Shown piece by piece: positions 7,824 to 16,267 of a stretch of 53,598 bases of DNA. The stretch spans positions 1 to 53,598 of the forward strand of contig NZ_JAIQUM010000039.1 in NCBI RefSeq assembly GCF_020075705.1. The letters are read 5' to 3'. The notes beneath the pieces are model-generated. The model made no database searches. It had not been told where the DNA came from and worked only from the letters and a program-made list of their open reading frames with translations. Position 1 is the stretch's first letter, and the number at the start of each line of letters is the position of its first letter. The translations under genes and the position numbers were made by a program. The stretch is from Metabacillus rhizolycopersici. Its GTDB lineage: Bacteria > Bacillota > Bacilli > Bacillales > Bacillaceae.

Positions 7824-8670
7824 CTTTTTTAAGAAAAGCTTTATCATTTCGGTCATTCATTCTTATTGCATTTTGTTGAAACAGCAACTGCTCATCAAAC
7901 GATAATGAAGATGGGATTAATTGTTGACTATGCTGCTTTAATGTCGTTAAGAGCTGAAATAGAAGGTTTTCTACTGTTAGATCGATTTTCAATAAATCAC
8001 TTAACGATGACATGGTTTCAGGAACAATGGTTGGGAAGTCAAACTTTGTTTTCTCATTTTTTAAGCCAATTTGATAGAATTGTCGGATCAATTCCGCACG
8101 CATTTCTCCACTACCTGCCACACAAAGATAAATTTGCACAGCGATTCCCCTGCGCAGTCTCCGTTGCGAAATACCGGCAAATTTTTTCCCATTTATGCTT
8201 AAATCATAGCTGCCAGGACAATAAGAACCGACAATTTCCCTTGCCTCAACGACCGCTCCATGCTCCTTAAGCATTTCCTTTATCAAATCTAGCATTGCAT
8301 CATACCCACGATTAATATCGATTCCCTTTTCACTTTCAGGAAAAATAAGCGAAATATTTAATACATCATTATCTAAGACTACAGCTAGTCCACCAGAGTT
8401 TCTGACAATCACGTCGTACCCCATGTTCTTCAAGAAATTCACCGCTTCTTCCAAATAGGGAAGTTTCGTATCTTGAATACCAAGCACGATTGTTTGATGA
8501 TGCACCCACGTCCTTGCTGTTGCAGGAGATTCACCCTTCCCTACACTTGCACACAGCGTATCATCGATGGCAAATGATTGCTTGGCATCAAATTGTGGTC
8601 CTAAGCTTGAGTGGTCGATAAAACGCCACTGCTTCTGGTTGATTAATGAATCTGCTGATAAAAAACTCAT
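7816..8670 (-). CDS. lipL: Octanoyl-[GcvH]:protein N-octanoyltransferase LipL
   Basis: A 284-residue member of the LipL (formerly YwfL) branch of the lipoate ligase fold. In B. subtilis LipL moves octanoyl groups from GcvH to the E2 subunits of 2-oxoacid dehydrogenases, a step in lipoate assembly. The catalytic cysteine is visible at residue 151 in [19 protein letters not shown], and the [12 protein letters not shown] strand matches the substrate pocket. AAGGGAG with good spacing supports the ATG at 8670. The leader is unusual: the ribosome-binding site lies in one arm of a perfect 21-bp palindrome (8678-8736). Confidence 0.9.
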   Translation of the reverse strand: MSFLSADSLINQKQWRFIDHSSLGPQFDAKQSFAIDDTLCASVGKGESPATARTWVHHQTIVLGIQDTKLPYLEEAVNFLKNMGYDVIVRNSGGLAVVLDNDVLNISLIFPESEKGIDINRGYDAMLDLIKEMLKEHGAVVEAREIVGSYCPGSYDLSINGKKFAGISQRRLRRGIAVQIYLCVAGSGEMRAELIRQFYQIGLKNEKTKFDFPTIVPETMSSLSDLLKIDLTVENLLFQLLTTLKQHSQQLIPSSLSFDEQLLFQQNAIRMNDRNDKAFLKKEK

Positions 8671-8677
8671 GCTCTAT

Positions 8678-8736
8678 CTCCCTTACCCAATCGTTAATAG
8701 CCTTTTTATTATAGCATTAACGATTGGGTAAGGGAG
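8678..8736 (-). promoter_or_regulatory. Perfect 21-bp palindrome in the lipL leader, with a -10 box in its loop
   Basis: Arms 8678-8698 and 8716-8736 are perfectly complementary (ATTAACGATTGGGTAAGGGA core) around a 17-base loop. On the minus strand the lipL Shine-Dalgarno AAGGGAG is the end of the gene-proximal arm, so a transcript starting upstream would hide it in the stem. The loop reads GCTATAATAAAAAGGCT and contains a consensus TATAAT, so a transcript starting there would carry only one arm and leave the site free. Alternatively it is a repressor operator. Seen directly; role inferred. Confidence 0.7.
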
Positions 8737-8778
8737 AAACCAACAATGAATATCTATTGATTTTACTATCTATACTTT

Positions 8779-8820
8779 ATCACAATAAAGAGCATCGAAA
8801 TCGATGCTCTTTATTGTGAT
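8779..8820. terminator. 20-bp hairpin between pta and lipL
   Basis: ATCACAATAAAGAGCATCGA (8779-8798) pairs perfectly with 8801-8820 around a two-base loop. It lies just beyond the pta stop codon, so it probably ends or stabilises the pta message. The T-run (CATTTTTG) is on the plus-strand side, so it is not a canonical minus-strand terminator. Confidence 0.6.
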
Positions 8821-8857
8821 CATTTTTGCTATGATGAGTGTGAAAAAGGCATAAATA

Positions 8858-9826
8858 TTATGCCTGTGCAGCTGTAATTAACGCCAATTTATAAACATCT
8901 TCCGCATTACAACCACGTGATAGATCATTGACTGGTTTATTTAAACCTTGTAGGATTGGACCAACTGCTTCAAAGTTACCTAAACGTTGCGCAATTTTGT
9001 AGCCAATGTTTCCTGCTTCAAGACTTGGGAATACGAAGACATTCGCATCACCTTTGATTACTGAACCAGGTGCTTTGCTCTCAGCTACTGAAGGAACAAA
9101 TGCAGCGTCAAACTGGAATTCGCCATCTAATACTAGGCTTGGGTCAAGCTCTTTTGCAATTTTCACTGCCTCAGAAACCTTCTCCGTTTCAGGTGACTTT
9201 GCTGAACCCTTCGTTGAAAAGCTTAATAACGCAACACGCGGATCAATATCAAACATGCTAGCTGTTTGTGCACTAGCCACAGCGATTTCTGCTAGATCTT
9301 GACTGTCTGGTGAGATATTGATTGCACAATCTGCAAACACATATTTCTCATCACCACGAACCATGATAAAGACGCCTGAAGTCTTTTTAATTCCTGCTTT
9401 TGTTTTAATAATTTGTAGAGCAGGACGGACAGTATCTGCTGTTGAGTGTGCAGCACCACTTACAAGTCCATGAGCTTTTTCTAGGTAAACAAGCATTGTC
9501 CCAAAATAGTTCTCATCTAAAAGAATTTTACGTGCATCCTCTTCTGTCGCTTTCCCTTTACGTCTTTCAACAAATGCAGCAACAAGCTCATCCATTTCAG
9601 GGAAATTATGTGGATCATAAATCTCTACACCATCTAATGTTAAGTTTAATTCGTTTGCTTTGTTTACCACATCTTGTTGATTTCCGATAAGTATTGGTTG
9701 AAGTATACCTTCACTAGCTAGTCTGCTAACGGCTGTTAAAATTCGTTCATCTAATCCTTCTGGGAAAACAATTTTAATCTGTTGTCCGCTCACTTTTTCT
9801 TTTATCGCTGAAAATAAATCTGACAC
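8858..9826 (-). CDS. pta: Phosphate acetyltransferase
   Basis: A 322-residue phosphate acetyltransferase interconverting acetyl-CoA and acetyl phosphate, the first step of overflow acetate production with AckA. Family landmarks are IKIVFPEGLDERIL at the start, the GLVSGAAHSTADTVRPALQI segment, and the C-terminal VGPILQGLNKPVNDLSRGC motif. Length and position upstream of lipL match B. subtilis. The start is a GTG at 9826, nine bases after GGGAGG. It has no N-terminal regulatory extension, so it is the short bacterial form. CcpA activation known in B. subtilis could not be confirmed because no clear cre is visible in the leader. Confidence 0.93.
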   Translation of the reverse strand: MSDLFSAIKEKVSGQQIKIVFPEGLDERILTAVSRLASEGILQPILIGNQQDVVNKANELNLTLDGVEIYDPHNFPEMDELVAAFVERRKGKATEEDARKILLDENYFGTMLVYLEKAHGLVSGAAHSTADTVRPALQIIKTKAGIKKTSGVFIMVRGDEKYVFADCAINISPDSQDLAEIAVASAQTASMFDIDPRVALLSFSTKGSAKSPETEKVSEAVKIAKELDPSLVLDGEFQFDAAFVPSVAESKAPGSVIKGDANVFVFPSLEAGNIGYKIAQRLGNFEAVGPILQGLNKPVNDLSRGCNAEDVYKLALITAAQA

Positions 9827-10168
9827 TTATGAAACCTCCCAAATTTGAATAGTATTACCTATCCACTAGAATACTCCACTTATTAGTAATTTCAAACATT
9901 ACAGCTGATTAATAGCGCTCACATTAAAAAGTCTTTAATTTCCCAATATACTAAAAATTCATACTACCGATTCTACTGATTACCACGAGCCTCAATTTCA
10001 CGCTGTAATACCTCATATAAAAAAGAAGTATGCACACTTTACCACCGGTAAGTGAGGATTAGACTTTTCTAAAAGTTAAAATAATAAACTTATTGTCCAA
10101 ACAGATATTTATCAAAAACCATATGATGGTATCGATACGTTTACTATCTTTCAAAAGGGGGGACCTTA
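9827..10168. other. Intergenic region pta - DUF4183 gene
   Basis: About 340 bp between divergent genes. No open frame with a ribosome-binding site and no large repeat are present. The pta promoter and the DUF4183 gene promoter should both lie here. CCATATGATGGTA near 10122 is a short dyad. I see no confident sigma-factor match. Confidence 0.4.
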
Positions 10169-10552
10169 ATGGCTTTACAACTTATGAAACTGCTAGTTAC
10201 TGCAACAACTACTACTGATACGGCTCCAGCTCCAGTGAAATTCTTCCATGTAACAACAGCAGAAACTGCTGCTGGAACTACATTATCGATTGATGCAGCA
10301 GATTTTTTCGATGATCTTGGTAATGCAGTTGTTACTCTTCCAACACTAGCTACTAATAATAGTTACTTCAATGTTAATATCAATGGTGTTTTACAAATGC
10401 AAGATATATCGACGTATATACCTGGTGCCACTGGAGTTGGTTCGTTAGATATCGAAGTACCTGCAGCAGGTGAACCAATTCTAGCAAATACACCAATTGT
10501 ATTAGAAATCGTAAACTTTGTTCCAGTCTCAACAACAACTGTTGAAACCTAA
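10169..10552 (+). CDS. DUF4183 domain protein 1
   Basis: This 127-residue protein is rich in alanine, threonine and valine. The core NVNINGVLQMQDISTYIPG and the closing ANTPIVLEIVNFVP stretch match DUF4183, a beta-rich domain common in spore-formers and often encoded near spore-surface genes. The N-terminus lacks a classical signal peptide. It has a strong AAAGGGGGG ribosome-binding site. A second DUF4183 gene faces it tail to tail across a shared terminator. Function is unknown; a spore surface role would be speculation from family context. Confidence 0.7.
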   Translation: MALQLMKLLVTATTTTDTAPAPVKFFHVTTAETAAGTTLSIDAADFFDDLGNAVVTLPTLATNNSYFNVNINGVLQMQDISTYIPGATGVGSLDIEVPAAGEPILANTPIVLEIVNFVPVSTTTVET

Positions 10553-10593
10553 AGCAACATGCACCTTAGCTTCATTTGCTTCTTTTATTCACC

Positions 10594-10637
10594 AAAAAAG
10601 GAAACGACTATTGATAAGCGAGTCGTCTCCTCTTTTT
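10594..10637. terminator. Bidirectional terminator between the two DUF4183 genes
   Basis: AAAAAAGGAAACGACT (10594-10609) pairs with AGTCGTCTCCTCTTTTT (10621-10637), with one mismatch. Its A- and T-runs serve both convergent genes. Confidence 0.8.
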
Positions 10638-10651
10638 TAGTTCTTATCAGC

Positions 10652-11041
10652 TTACTTTCTATTGAAACTAAAGCGAATAAATTGAAGAGTAATTGGAGTG
10701 TTTTTTTGTGGAACATCAATTGTCTTTAAACGTAGCTCCCCTTTTTTAACCTCATACGTATTTGGAGGTTGTAATAGACCATTTATAAAGAGATTCATAT
10801 AAGAGACAGTTTTTGGATCGAGAATTCCACGATCACCGTATTCTTTCAGCTCATTCTCATTTGTGTATATAAAACTTTCTCCATCTGATAATGCATTATA
10901 CTGATAAGTATCAGTCTTAATCACTTTACCAGTCAGATCCATCTTTACTTTGAATTGCATCACTGAGGTAGACTGGATTGAATCATAGACTTTTCGCACG
11001 GAAACAACATGTTTCTTATTATGGGGGATCATTGTGGTCAA
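10652..11041 (-). CDS. DUF4183 domain protein 2
   Basis: A 129-residue protein whose residues about 45-125 match DUF4183: [20 protein letters not shown], then [19 protein letters not shown] and [11 protein letters not shown]. The FINGLLQ core aligns with NINGVLQ of the neighbour, so the two are divergent paralogues. The N-terminus is basic and has no signal peptide. The start is ambiguous. TTG at 11041 has AAAGGG at reasonable spacing; ATG at 11032 is poorly spaced. Function is unknown. Confidence 0.65.
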   Translation of the reverse strand: MTTMIPHNKKHVVSVRKVYDSIQSTSVMQFKVKMDLTGKVIKTDTYQYNALSDGESFIYTNENELKEYGDRGILDPKTVSYMNLFINGLLQPPNTYEVKKGELRLKTIDVPQKNTPITLQFIRFSFNRK

Positions 11042-11288
11042 CCAAACCCTTTTACTATTATTAACTCCCTATTTTTAACATATGATATGCATAGTGACTT
11101 TGTTCAAGCGATGAGCCAATTTTGATTAATTGGGTTTTATCATTCTTGTTCCCCCATTTTGCACCTTTAATAGAAATCTCTGTTCATCATTCCATTCAGT
11201 CGTTCAAGTTTTATTCACATCGATGAATGGCCAAACTATGATATAGTTAAAATGTACATAATGAATTAATTAATAGGAGTGAGTAGTA

Positions 11289-12041
11289 ATGAGTGAAGCA
11301 GCACAAACACTAGATGGTTGGTATTGTTTACATGATTTCCGCTCAATTGATTGGTCAGCATGGAAGCTATTAACAAGTGATGAGCGTCAAGCTGCCATCC
11401 ATGAATTTTTAGGGCTTCTTGAAAAGTGGACTGTAACAGAGAATGCTGAGCAAGGTAGTCATGCTTTGTATTCAATTGTTGGGCAAAAAGCGGACCTTAT
11501 GCTTATGATTTTACGTCCAACGATGGAGGAGCTTAATGAAATTGAGCTTGAGTTTAACAAAACGAAGCTGGCGGAATTTTCTATTCCTACATATTCCTAC
11601 GTTTCTGTTGTTGAACTAAGCAATTATTTAGCTGGCGAAAGCAACGAAGATCCCTATCAAAATCCACATATTCGCTCAAGATTATATCCAAAGCTGCCAC
11701 AAGCCAACTATTCATGCTTCTATCCAATGGATAAGCGCCGTCAAGGAAATGATAACTGGTACTCACTTTCTATGGCAGAGCGTCGTGACTTAATGAAGAG
11801 CCACGGGTTAATCGGTCGTTCTTATGCAGGAAAAGTGAAGCAAATCATTACAGGTTCTGTTGGCTTTGACGATTATGAATGGGGCGTAACGCTTTTCTCA
11901 GACGATGTTCTGCAATTCAAAAAGCTTGTCTATGAAATGCGCTTTGACGAAGTAAGTGCCCGCTACGGAGAATTCGGTTCATTCTTTGTAGGTAATCGAT
12001 TAAGCGATTCAAAACTACCTTCATTCTTTCATGTGAAATAA
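11289..12041 (+). CDS. hemQ: Coproheme decarboxylase HemQ
   Basis: A 250-residue heme-synthesis enzyme of the chlorite dismutase fold that oxidatively decarboxylates coproheme to heme b in the coproporphyrin-dependent pathway. Residues matching characterised Firmicute HemQ are visible: Y145 and K149 (YPMDKRR), the proximal heme ligand H172 ([18 protein letters not shown]), and Q185. Length is standard for the pentameric enzyme. AGGAG about eight bases upstream supports the ATG. It was previously called ywfI and sits in the same pta-hemQ neighbourhood as in B. subtilis. A terminator follows. Confidence 0.93.
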   Translation: MSEAAQTLDGWYCLHDFRSIDWSAWKLLTSDERQAAIHEFLGLLEKWTVTENAEQGSHALYSIVGQKADLMLMILRPTMEELNEIELEFNKTKLAEFSIPTYSYVSVVELSNYLAGESNEDPYQNPHIRSRLYPKLPQANYSCFYPMDKRRQGNDNWYSLSMAERRDLMKSHGLIGRSYAGKVKQIITGSVGFDDYEWGVTLFSDDVLQFKKLVYEMRFDEVSARYGEFGSFFVGNRLSDSKLPSFFHVK

Positions 12042-12055
12042 GGTTTAAAACGAAC

Positions 12056-12114
12056 AAAAACTGATTTTATCAATGAAGCCCATTTATTGAGCCGAACGAT
12101 AAAGTCAGTTTTTT
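12056..12114 (+). terminator. Terminator after hemQ
   Basis: AAAAACTGATTTTATC pairs with GATAAAGTCAGTTTTTT across a longer loop, with a small bulge. It ends in a T-run and lies 15 bases after the hemQ stop. Confidence 0.7.
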
Positions 12115-12164
12115 CGTCTTTATTTTTGACTGTTTTCGCAACCTTTGTTGCTATTGTCGTATAG

Positions 12165-12290
12165 AGTGCCCTCAACAGTGACTGATTTGGCTACTTTTTT
12201 CTAAAATTGGGCACGTTCCCCCTTTATTCGTGACCACTTTGGCTCTTTTTCCTTGATTCGGGCTTCTCTCCCATCAAAAAACAACAATCA
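12165..12290. repeat. Degenerate tandem repeat, about 46-bp unit, in the hemQ-gerQ gap
   Basis: Two or more decayed units are readable: GTGACTGATTTGGCTACTTT and then GTGACCACTTTGGCTCTTTT, each followed by a GGGC(AC) block. A comparable but further decayed array lies at 52430-52545. The rest of the gap up to gerQ shows no gene. Confidence 0.5.
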
Positions 12291-12640
12291 TTTAGAAAAC
12301 ATCCTTATTTCACCCTCTCCTTTGTAATTTTTCCCGAAAGGTCATAAGTTGTTTTTCTTGTACATACGTATGAATGTACAAAGTTTGAAGGTGAATGTTA
12401 CGAACTCTTTCAACATCCTGGGGGATTCAAAGCAGAGCAACAGTGATTCTGATTTACCATGTGAATTTATAGAGGAAAACGGACTTTGTTCCCTGAATTT
12501 CTTATGATGATTCTTCAAACTAGCCGGTTATTGTCGAGATTCAGTGTGAAATGCAGGTCGTTTGGCATCATATTACTTCCGTTCTACTTCACTCAAATTT
12601 TTCGGCTGTTTATACTAACTTTTTGAGGAGGGTTATCTTT

Positions 12641-13120
12641 ATGGCAAACAAAAAAGTTCAAGCTCAACCTTATGGCTATGACATGCAAGGGATGCCAGGA
12701 GCTCAGCCGATGCTAATGCAACCAGGAGTAGGATATCCACAATATCCTACATATCCACCTCCTGGTCAATTCGGTCCATCTCAGCCTGGATTCCAAGTAC
12801 CTCCAATGCCAACACAGCCAAGTCCAACTCAAAACATACCAGGCATGCTACCGCTAGAGGAATCATATATTGAAAATATTTTGCGCTTGAATCGTGGGAA
12901 AGTAGCGACTGTTTATATGACATTTGAAAACAATCGTGAATGGAATGCGAAGATCTTTAAAGGTGTGGTCGAAGCAGCCGGCCGTGATCACCTCATCCTT
13001 AGCGACCCACAGACAGGAATGCGTTATTTACTGTTAATGGTTTACTTAGACTATGTAACATTTGATGGAGAGATTAATTACGACATTCAGAATACGTTAG
13101 CTTCTTATCCACCGAGGTAA
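12641..13120 (+). CDS. gerQ: Spore coat/germination protein GerQ
   Basis: A 159-residue GerQ (YwdL) protein, an inner spore coat component needed for proper localisation of the cortex-lytic enzyme CwlJ and cross-linked by transglutaminase Tgl through N-terminal lysines in B. subtilis. The N-terminus MANKKVQAQ has lysines at positions 4 and 5. It is followed by a Gly/Pro/Gln/Tyr-rich region (to about residue 70) and the conserved globular domain LEESYIENILRLNRGKVATV onward. The upstream frame to 12551 is rejected because GAGGAGGG precedes the ATG at 12641. The gene is followed by a short hairpin repeat and a terminator. Confidence 0.92.
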   Translation: MANKKVQAQPYGYDMQGMPGAQPMLMQPGVGYPQYPTYPPPGQFGPSQPGFQVPPMPTQPSPTQNIPGMLPLEESYIENILRLNRGKVATVYMTFENNREWNAKIFKGVVEAAGRDHLILSDPQTGMRYLLLMVYLDYVTFDGEINYDIQNTLASYPPR

Positions 13121-13126
13121 ATTAAG

Positions 13127-13229
13127 AAAAGCGCAAGCGCCTTGTTCAGCCTCAGGCTTAGACCCAAGAGGGGCCGGACGCTTGCGTTGGACACGAAAAC
13201 TAAGTCAAAAAACTTATACTTTCTTATCC
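13127..13229 (+). repeat. Dispersed hairpin repeat, copy 6, lacking the central hairpin (tail type I)
   Basis: The 5' arm AAAAGCGCAAGCGCC and the 3' arm GGACGCTTGCGTTGGA are present, but the central hairpin is cleanly missing: GCCTCAGG runs directly into CTTAGACCCAAGAGG. The tail is type I. It shows that the outer structure can exist without the variable core. Confidence 0.82.
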
Positions 13230-13232
13230 TTT

Positions 13233-13264
13233 GAATAGGCTGACTCCTTTGAGTCAGCCTATTC
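13233..13264. terminator. Hairpin after gerQ
   Basis: GAATAGGCTGACTC pairs perfectly with GAGTCAGCCTATTC around a four-base loop. It is a probable gerQ terminator with a weak T-tract. Confidence 0.65.
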
Positions 13265-13543
13265 ATTCTCTTTACACATAACGGCTAAGAATGATAAAAT
13301 TCGCTTGGTATTATTATCTGTAAGACCGCTCTTTAATGATGTTAATCAAAATCTATCGATATTAGAAGACCGTGTAGACATTAACTGTACAAGCTTTTAA
13401 TGGGTCTATCTTTGTCTATAAAATTTTACATTCCTACAAATCCTCATCATTCTTTCACTCCCCTTCACAAAAATAATTACAGGATTATCCATCACCATCT
13501 CGAATATGTACCTTAGAACCTTAGGATAGGAGTAGAAAAAACG

Positions 13544-14521
13544 ATGAAAACACGAGTAACAGAGATTTTTGGCATTAAATATCCAATCGTACAAGGAGGA
13601 CTTGCATACCTTGCTTATGCTGAACTGGCGGCAGCAGTATCTAATGCAGGGGGGCTTGGGCAAATTACTGCGGCAACGCTACGGACACCCGAAAAACTCC
13701 GGGAGGAAATTCGTAAAGTACGGGCACTTACTGATAAGCCGTTCGGTGTAAACTTTGCCATTGCAAGGCACGACGGGCAATATCAGGAATTGCTTGAAGT
13801 GGTCATCGAGGAAAAGGTTCCAGCTATTTCGATAACTGGAGGTAACCCACAACCTGTTTTTGAACGAATTAAAGGAAAAGACATTCGAACCCTCGTTCTT
13901 GTATCAGGGGTTAGACAGGCACAGAAAGCAGAAGAACTCGGTGCTGACGCTGTCATGGCGGTAGGACAGGAAGGCGGAGGACATTTAGGTCGTGATGATC
14001 TTGGTACAATGGTCCTTATTCCTCGTGTCACAGATTCCATATCCATTCCAGTATTAGCTAGCGGGGGCATTGGCGACGGAAGAGGTTTATTGGCGGCTTT
14101 TGCACTTGGAGCAGAAGGAATTGAAATGGGTACTCGCTTTATCGCTACTCAAGAGTGCATTCATGCAAATGAGAAATATAAGCAAGCAATCCTTCATGCA
14201 AATGAGACGGATACAGTGATTATTAAGAAAACATTAGGCTCACCAGGACGAGTCCTTAAAACAGGATATACGCTGGATATTATCGAACGTGAACAGGAAG
14301 GAGCAACCTATGAGGACCTGAAAGATATGATTAGCGGTCAAGCTAACTGCAAGTATATCTATGATGGAAATGAAGAAGAAGGTTTCGGATGGGTCGGGCA
14401 AGTAATCGGTCTCATCAACACAATTCCTACAGTACAGGAATTGTTTGATGAGATGATTGCTACAGCAGAAAAAGAACAGAGCCGTATAGGTATGCTATTC
14501 GGAGAGAAGAACCATAGATAA
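13544..14521 (+). CDS. NAD(P)H-dependent flavin oxidoreductase / nitronate monooxygenase family
   Basis: A 325-residue FMN-binding TIM-barrel protein of the nitronate monooxygenase and FabK (enoyl-ACP reductase II) superfamily. Visible landmarks are the N-terminal YPIVQGGLAYLAYAELAAAV, the FMN-phosphate site ISIPVLASGGIGDGRGLLAA, and GAEGIEMGTRFIAT. The AVGQEGGGHLGRDD segment is where nitronate monooxygenases carry a catalytic histidine (GGGH is present). FabK relatives share this layout, so substrate is uncertain: nitronate detoxification or a reductase role. GGAG upstream supports the ATG at 13544. The gene has its own terminator and appears monocistronic. Confidence 0.82.
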   Translation: MKTRVTEIFGIKYPIVQGGLAYLAYAELAAAVSNAGGLGQITAATLRTPEKLREEIRKVRALTDKPFGVNFAIARHDGQYQELLEVVIEEKVPAISITGGNPQPVFERIKGKDIRTLVLVSGVRQAQKAEELGADAVMAVGQEGGGHLGRDDLGTMVLIPRVTDSISIPVLASGGIGDGRGLLAAFALGAEGIEMGTRFIATQECIHANEKYKQAILHANETDTVIIKKTLGSPGRVLKTGYTLDIIEREQEGATYEDLKDMISGQANCKYIYDGNEEEGFGWVGQVIGLINTIPTVQELFDEMIATAEKEQSRIGMLFGEKNHR

Positions 14522-14557
14522 TTTTCCTTTATTTATAGTACGCTAAACGATAAAAAT

Positions 14558-14592
14558 GCCTAATTTCTTAAGTTTATGGTAAGAAATTAGGC
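14558..14592. terminator. Terminator after flavin oxidoreductase gene
   Basis: GCCTAATTTCTTA (14558-14570) pairs perfectly with TAAGAAATTAGGC (14580-14592). It is followed by a short T-tract. Confidence 0.75.
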
Positions 14593-14648
14593 TTTATCTA
14601 TCGGACTATCAATAACTTTGTAAATCCGTATTTTCCTGATTGGAACTC

Positions 14649-14691
14649 AATGAACCATTTAAAGGGATGTAGTCCCCATTGATGGTTCATT
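14649..14691 (-). terminator. Hairpin at the end of ywdK
   Basis: AATGAACCAT pairs with ATGGTTCATT, with a short GGGA/TCCC element in the loop. It lies a few bases beyond the ywdK stop on the minus strand. Confidence 0.55.
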
Positions 14692-14696
14692 TCACA

Positions 14697-15068
14697 TTAT
14701 AAATAACGAATTGCGGCATATCCTACAAGTAACCATCCAGCTAAAAAGGCAAGTCCACCTAAAGGGGTAATCGCTCCTAATACACTGATTTGCGTTACAC
14801 TTAACACATATAAGCTACCTGAGAAAAGAATGATTCCAGCTAGAAATAACCATCCGGCCGTTGTTACTAATCCAACATTCGAAAATTTGTCCACTAATAA
14901 GGCAACGACAAATAAACCAACTGCATGGAACATTTGATACGTTACCCCTGTTTGCCACGTTTTTATGTACTTTTCAGGGATTTTCCCCTCTAATCCATGT
15001 GCCCCAAATGCCCCTAACCCAACAGCTAAAAAGGCATTAATCGCACCTAAAATAAGAAAAAGCTTCAA
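14697..15068 (-). CDS. ywdK: DUF423 membrane protein YwdK
   Basis: A 123-residue integral membrane protein of the DUF423 family with four predicted transmembrane helices. The family hallmark is the glycine-rich N-terminus NAFLAVGLGAFGAHGLEGKI, followed by YIKTWQTGVTYQMFHAVGLF. Its function is unknown. GGGAGG precedes the ATG at 15068. Position upstream of ung matches B. subtilis ywdK. Confidence 0.88.
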   Translation of the reverse strand: MKLFLILGAINAFLAVGLGAFGAHGLEGKIPEKYIKTWQTGVTYQMFHAVGLFVVALLVDKFSNVGLVTTAGWLFLAGIILFSGSLYVLSVTQISVLGAITPLGGLAFLAGWLLVGYAAIRYL

Positions 15069-15253
15069 ATCTCCAACACCTCCCTTATTTGCTACTCTTT
15101 CATCTTACCGCACAATCCTTCATTTTCAACTTTATAATATGGGAATTTTATGACGATTCTTTCTCCAGAAAAGCTTACCTTCAATTAGAAGTGAAGCCCA
15201 ACCAGGTCTTCGTCCCTAGCCTTTCATTTAAAAAGGAGCCATACTCTAGGCCC

Positions 15254-15532
15254 CTAACGATTTTGCAAGTATACGTGTAAAACATTTGCTACCTCATGCT
15301 CATTTCCAACTGCGTTTATATAATAATGATCTCCATCTATAAACGTTTGAAAATTACTGTATCCTTCGTTCCTTAAAAAGTCATCAATATCTTGGACTGA
15401 TTCCTGTGCAGTTAATAATGATTTCTGACCAATATAGTTTTGGTTTACATATACATCATATCGATCATGGGATATTTGCGAATAAGATGGACCGCTAAAC
15501 AACCCCAGATCAAACAAGTCATCGAATGTCAT
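15254..15532 (-). CDS. Uncharacterised 92-residue protein
   Basis: I do not recognise this protein. It is 92 residues, acidic at the N-terminus (MTFDDLFDLGLFSGPSYSQI), with a regular beta/alpha pattern (RYDVYVNQNYIGQKSL, then DGDHYYINAVGNEHEVANVL) and no membrane segment. The frame is free of rare features, and an AGGAGG site precedes the ATG by about five bases, so it looks like a real gene. It lies between ywdK and ywdI on the same strand and may be co-transcribed with them. No function is proposed. Confidence 0.6.
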   Translation of the reverse strand: MTFDDLFDLGLFSGPSYSQISHDRYDVYVNQNYIGQKSLLTAQESVQDIDDFLRNEGYSNFQTFIDGDHYYINAVGNEHEVANVLHVYLQNR

Positions 15533-15635
15533 AGTATAACCTCCTGCCCGGATTTACTATCAGTGTGTCCCGATCAGGTTATAATATGATGGATTTCTTC
15601 GATTTGTTTGCCATTCCTATAGCAATGTGCATTCA

Positions 15636-15938
15636 CTAAAAATCAAAGAGTGAATCACCGTTTGCACCATTTTCCTTGTAAGGAGTAGAAGAAATTGTCG
15701 GTTGCTGCTTTACAACAGTTGAAAGATTCCCCATCATTTTTTGCAGCTCCGCTTGGTTCATTTCGTTTGAAATTGGTGAAGTTACTGGTAATGAACTAGA
15801 CTTTTCCTCTAAGATGACTTCACACAAAGATTGAATAACGACTAGCCTTTCCCTCATTTCTTTATCTGTTCCACTTTGTTTCGCTTTAACTAGCTCTTCC
15901 TCCATTTTTTGGAGTAGCTTTGATACATGTATATTCAC
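15636..15938 (-). CDS. ywdI: YwdI family protein (DUF5327)
   Basis: A 100-residue soluble protein resembling YwdI (DUF5327). The N-terminal 50 residues (MNIHVSKLLQKMEEELVKAK) are helical and probably coiled coil. A low-complexity Ser/Thr/Pro middle and an acidic end GDSLFDF follow. The open frame begins at a GTG that lies inside the ribosome-binding site. The second GTG, at 15938, seven bases after GGAGG, is chosen. Function is unknown. It lies next to ung as in B. subtilis. Confidence 0.7.
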   Translation of the reverse strand: MNIHVSKLLQKMEEELVKAKQSGTDKEMRERLVVIQSLCEVILEEKSSSLPVTSPISNEMNQAELQKMMGNLSTVVKQQPTISSTPYKENGANGDSLFDF

Positions 15939-15975
15939 GTTTAAAACCTCCACTTAAGACTTGATTGCCTTCTGT

Positions 15976-16134
15976 TCATATTTTAGACACGCGATTGCCA
16001 GATAACTTTTTCACCATGATCGCTGGCCTGCGTGCTGATTTGAATCCGTATGCACGACAACCATTTGGGAGCTTAGTATCCCAAGTTATATAAAAATGGG
16101 TACATTTCACACAGTTTGCTTCCGGCTTTTCCAT
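15976..16134 (-). CDS. Small cysteine-rich protein (52 residues) between ung and ywdI
   Basis: A short gene reading MEKPEANCVKCTHFYITWDT, then KLPNGCRAYGFKSARRPAIM, and ending 12 residues later at TGA. AAGGGAG lies about eight bases before the ATG at 16134. Cysteines at 8, 11 and 26 (CxxC plus one) suggest a small metal site or redox motif. It is compact, basic and without membrane segments. It lies on the same strand as ung and ywdI, so it is likely in that operon. I believe similar unnamed proteins occur in other Bacillaceae, but cannot verify this. Function is unknown. Confidence 0.65.
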   Translation of the reverse strand: MEKPEANCVKCTHFYITWDTKLPNGCRAYGFKSARRPAIMVKKLSGNRVSKI

Positions 16135-16267
16135 CCGCTTAACTCCCTTATTTCAAAACTTGTGTAAAGCAATCTAGTCCTCCACTATGTTGCCTATATG
16201 CCAACTTAATCTATCCCAAAACTATTTTAACTGTAATTACACGGTAAGCGGGTTCCGTCCCCTTACC

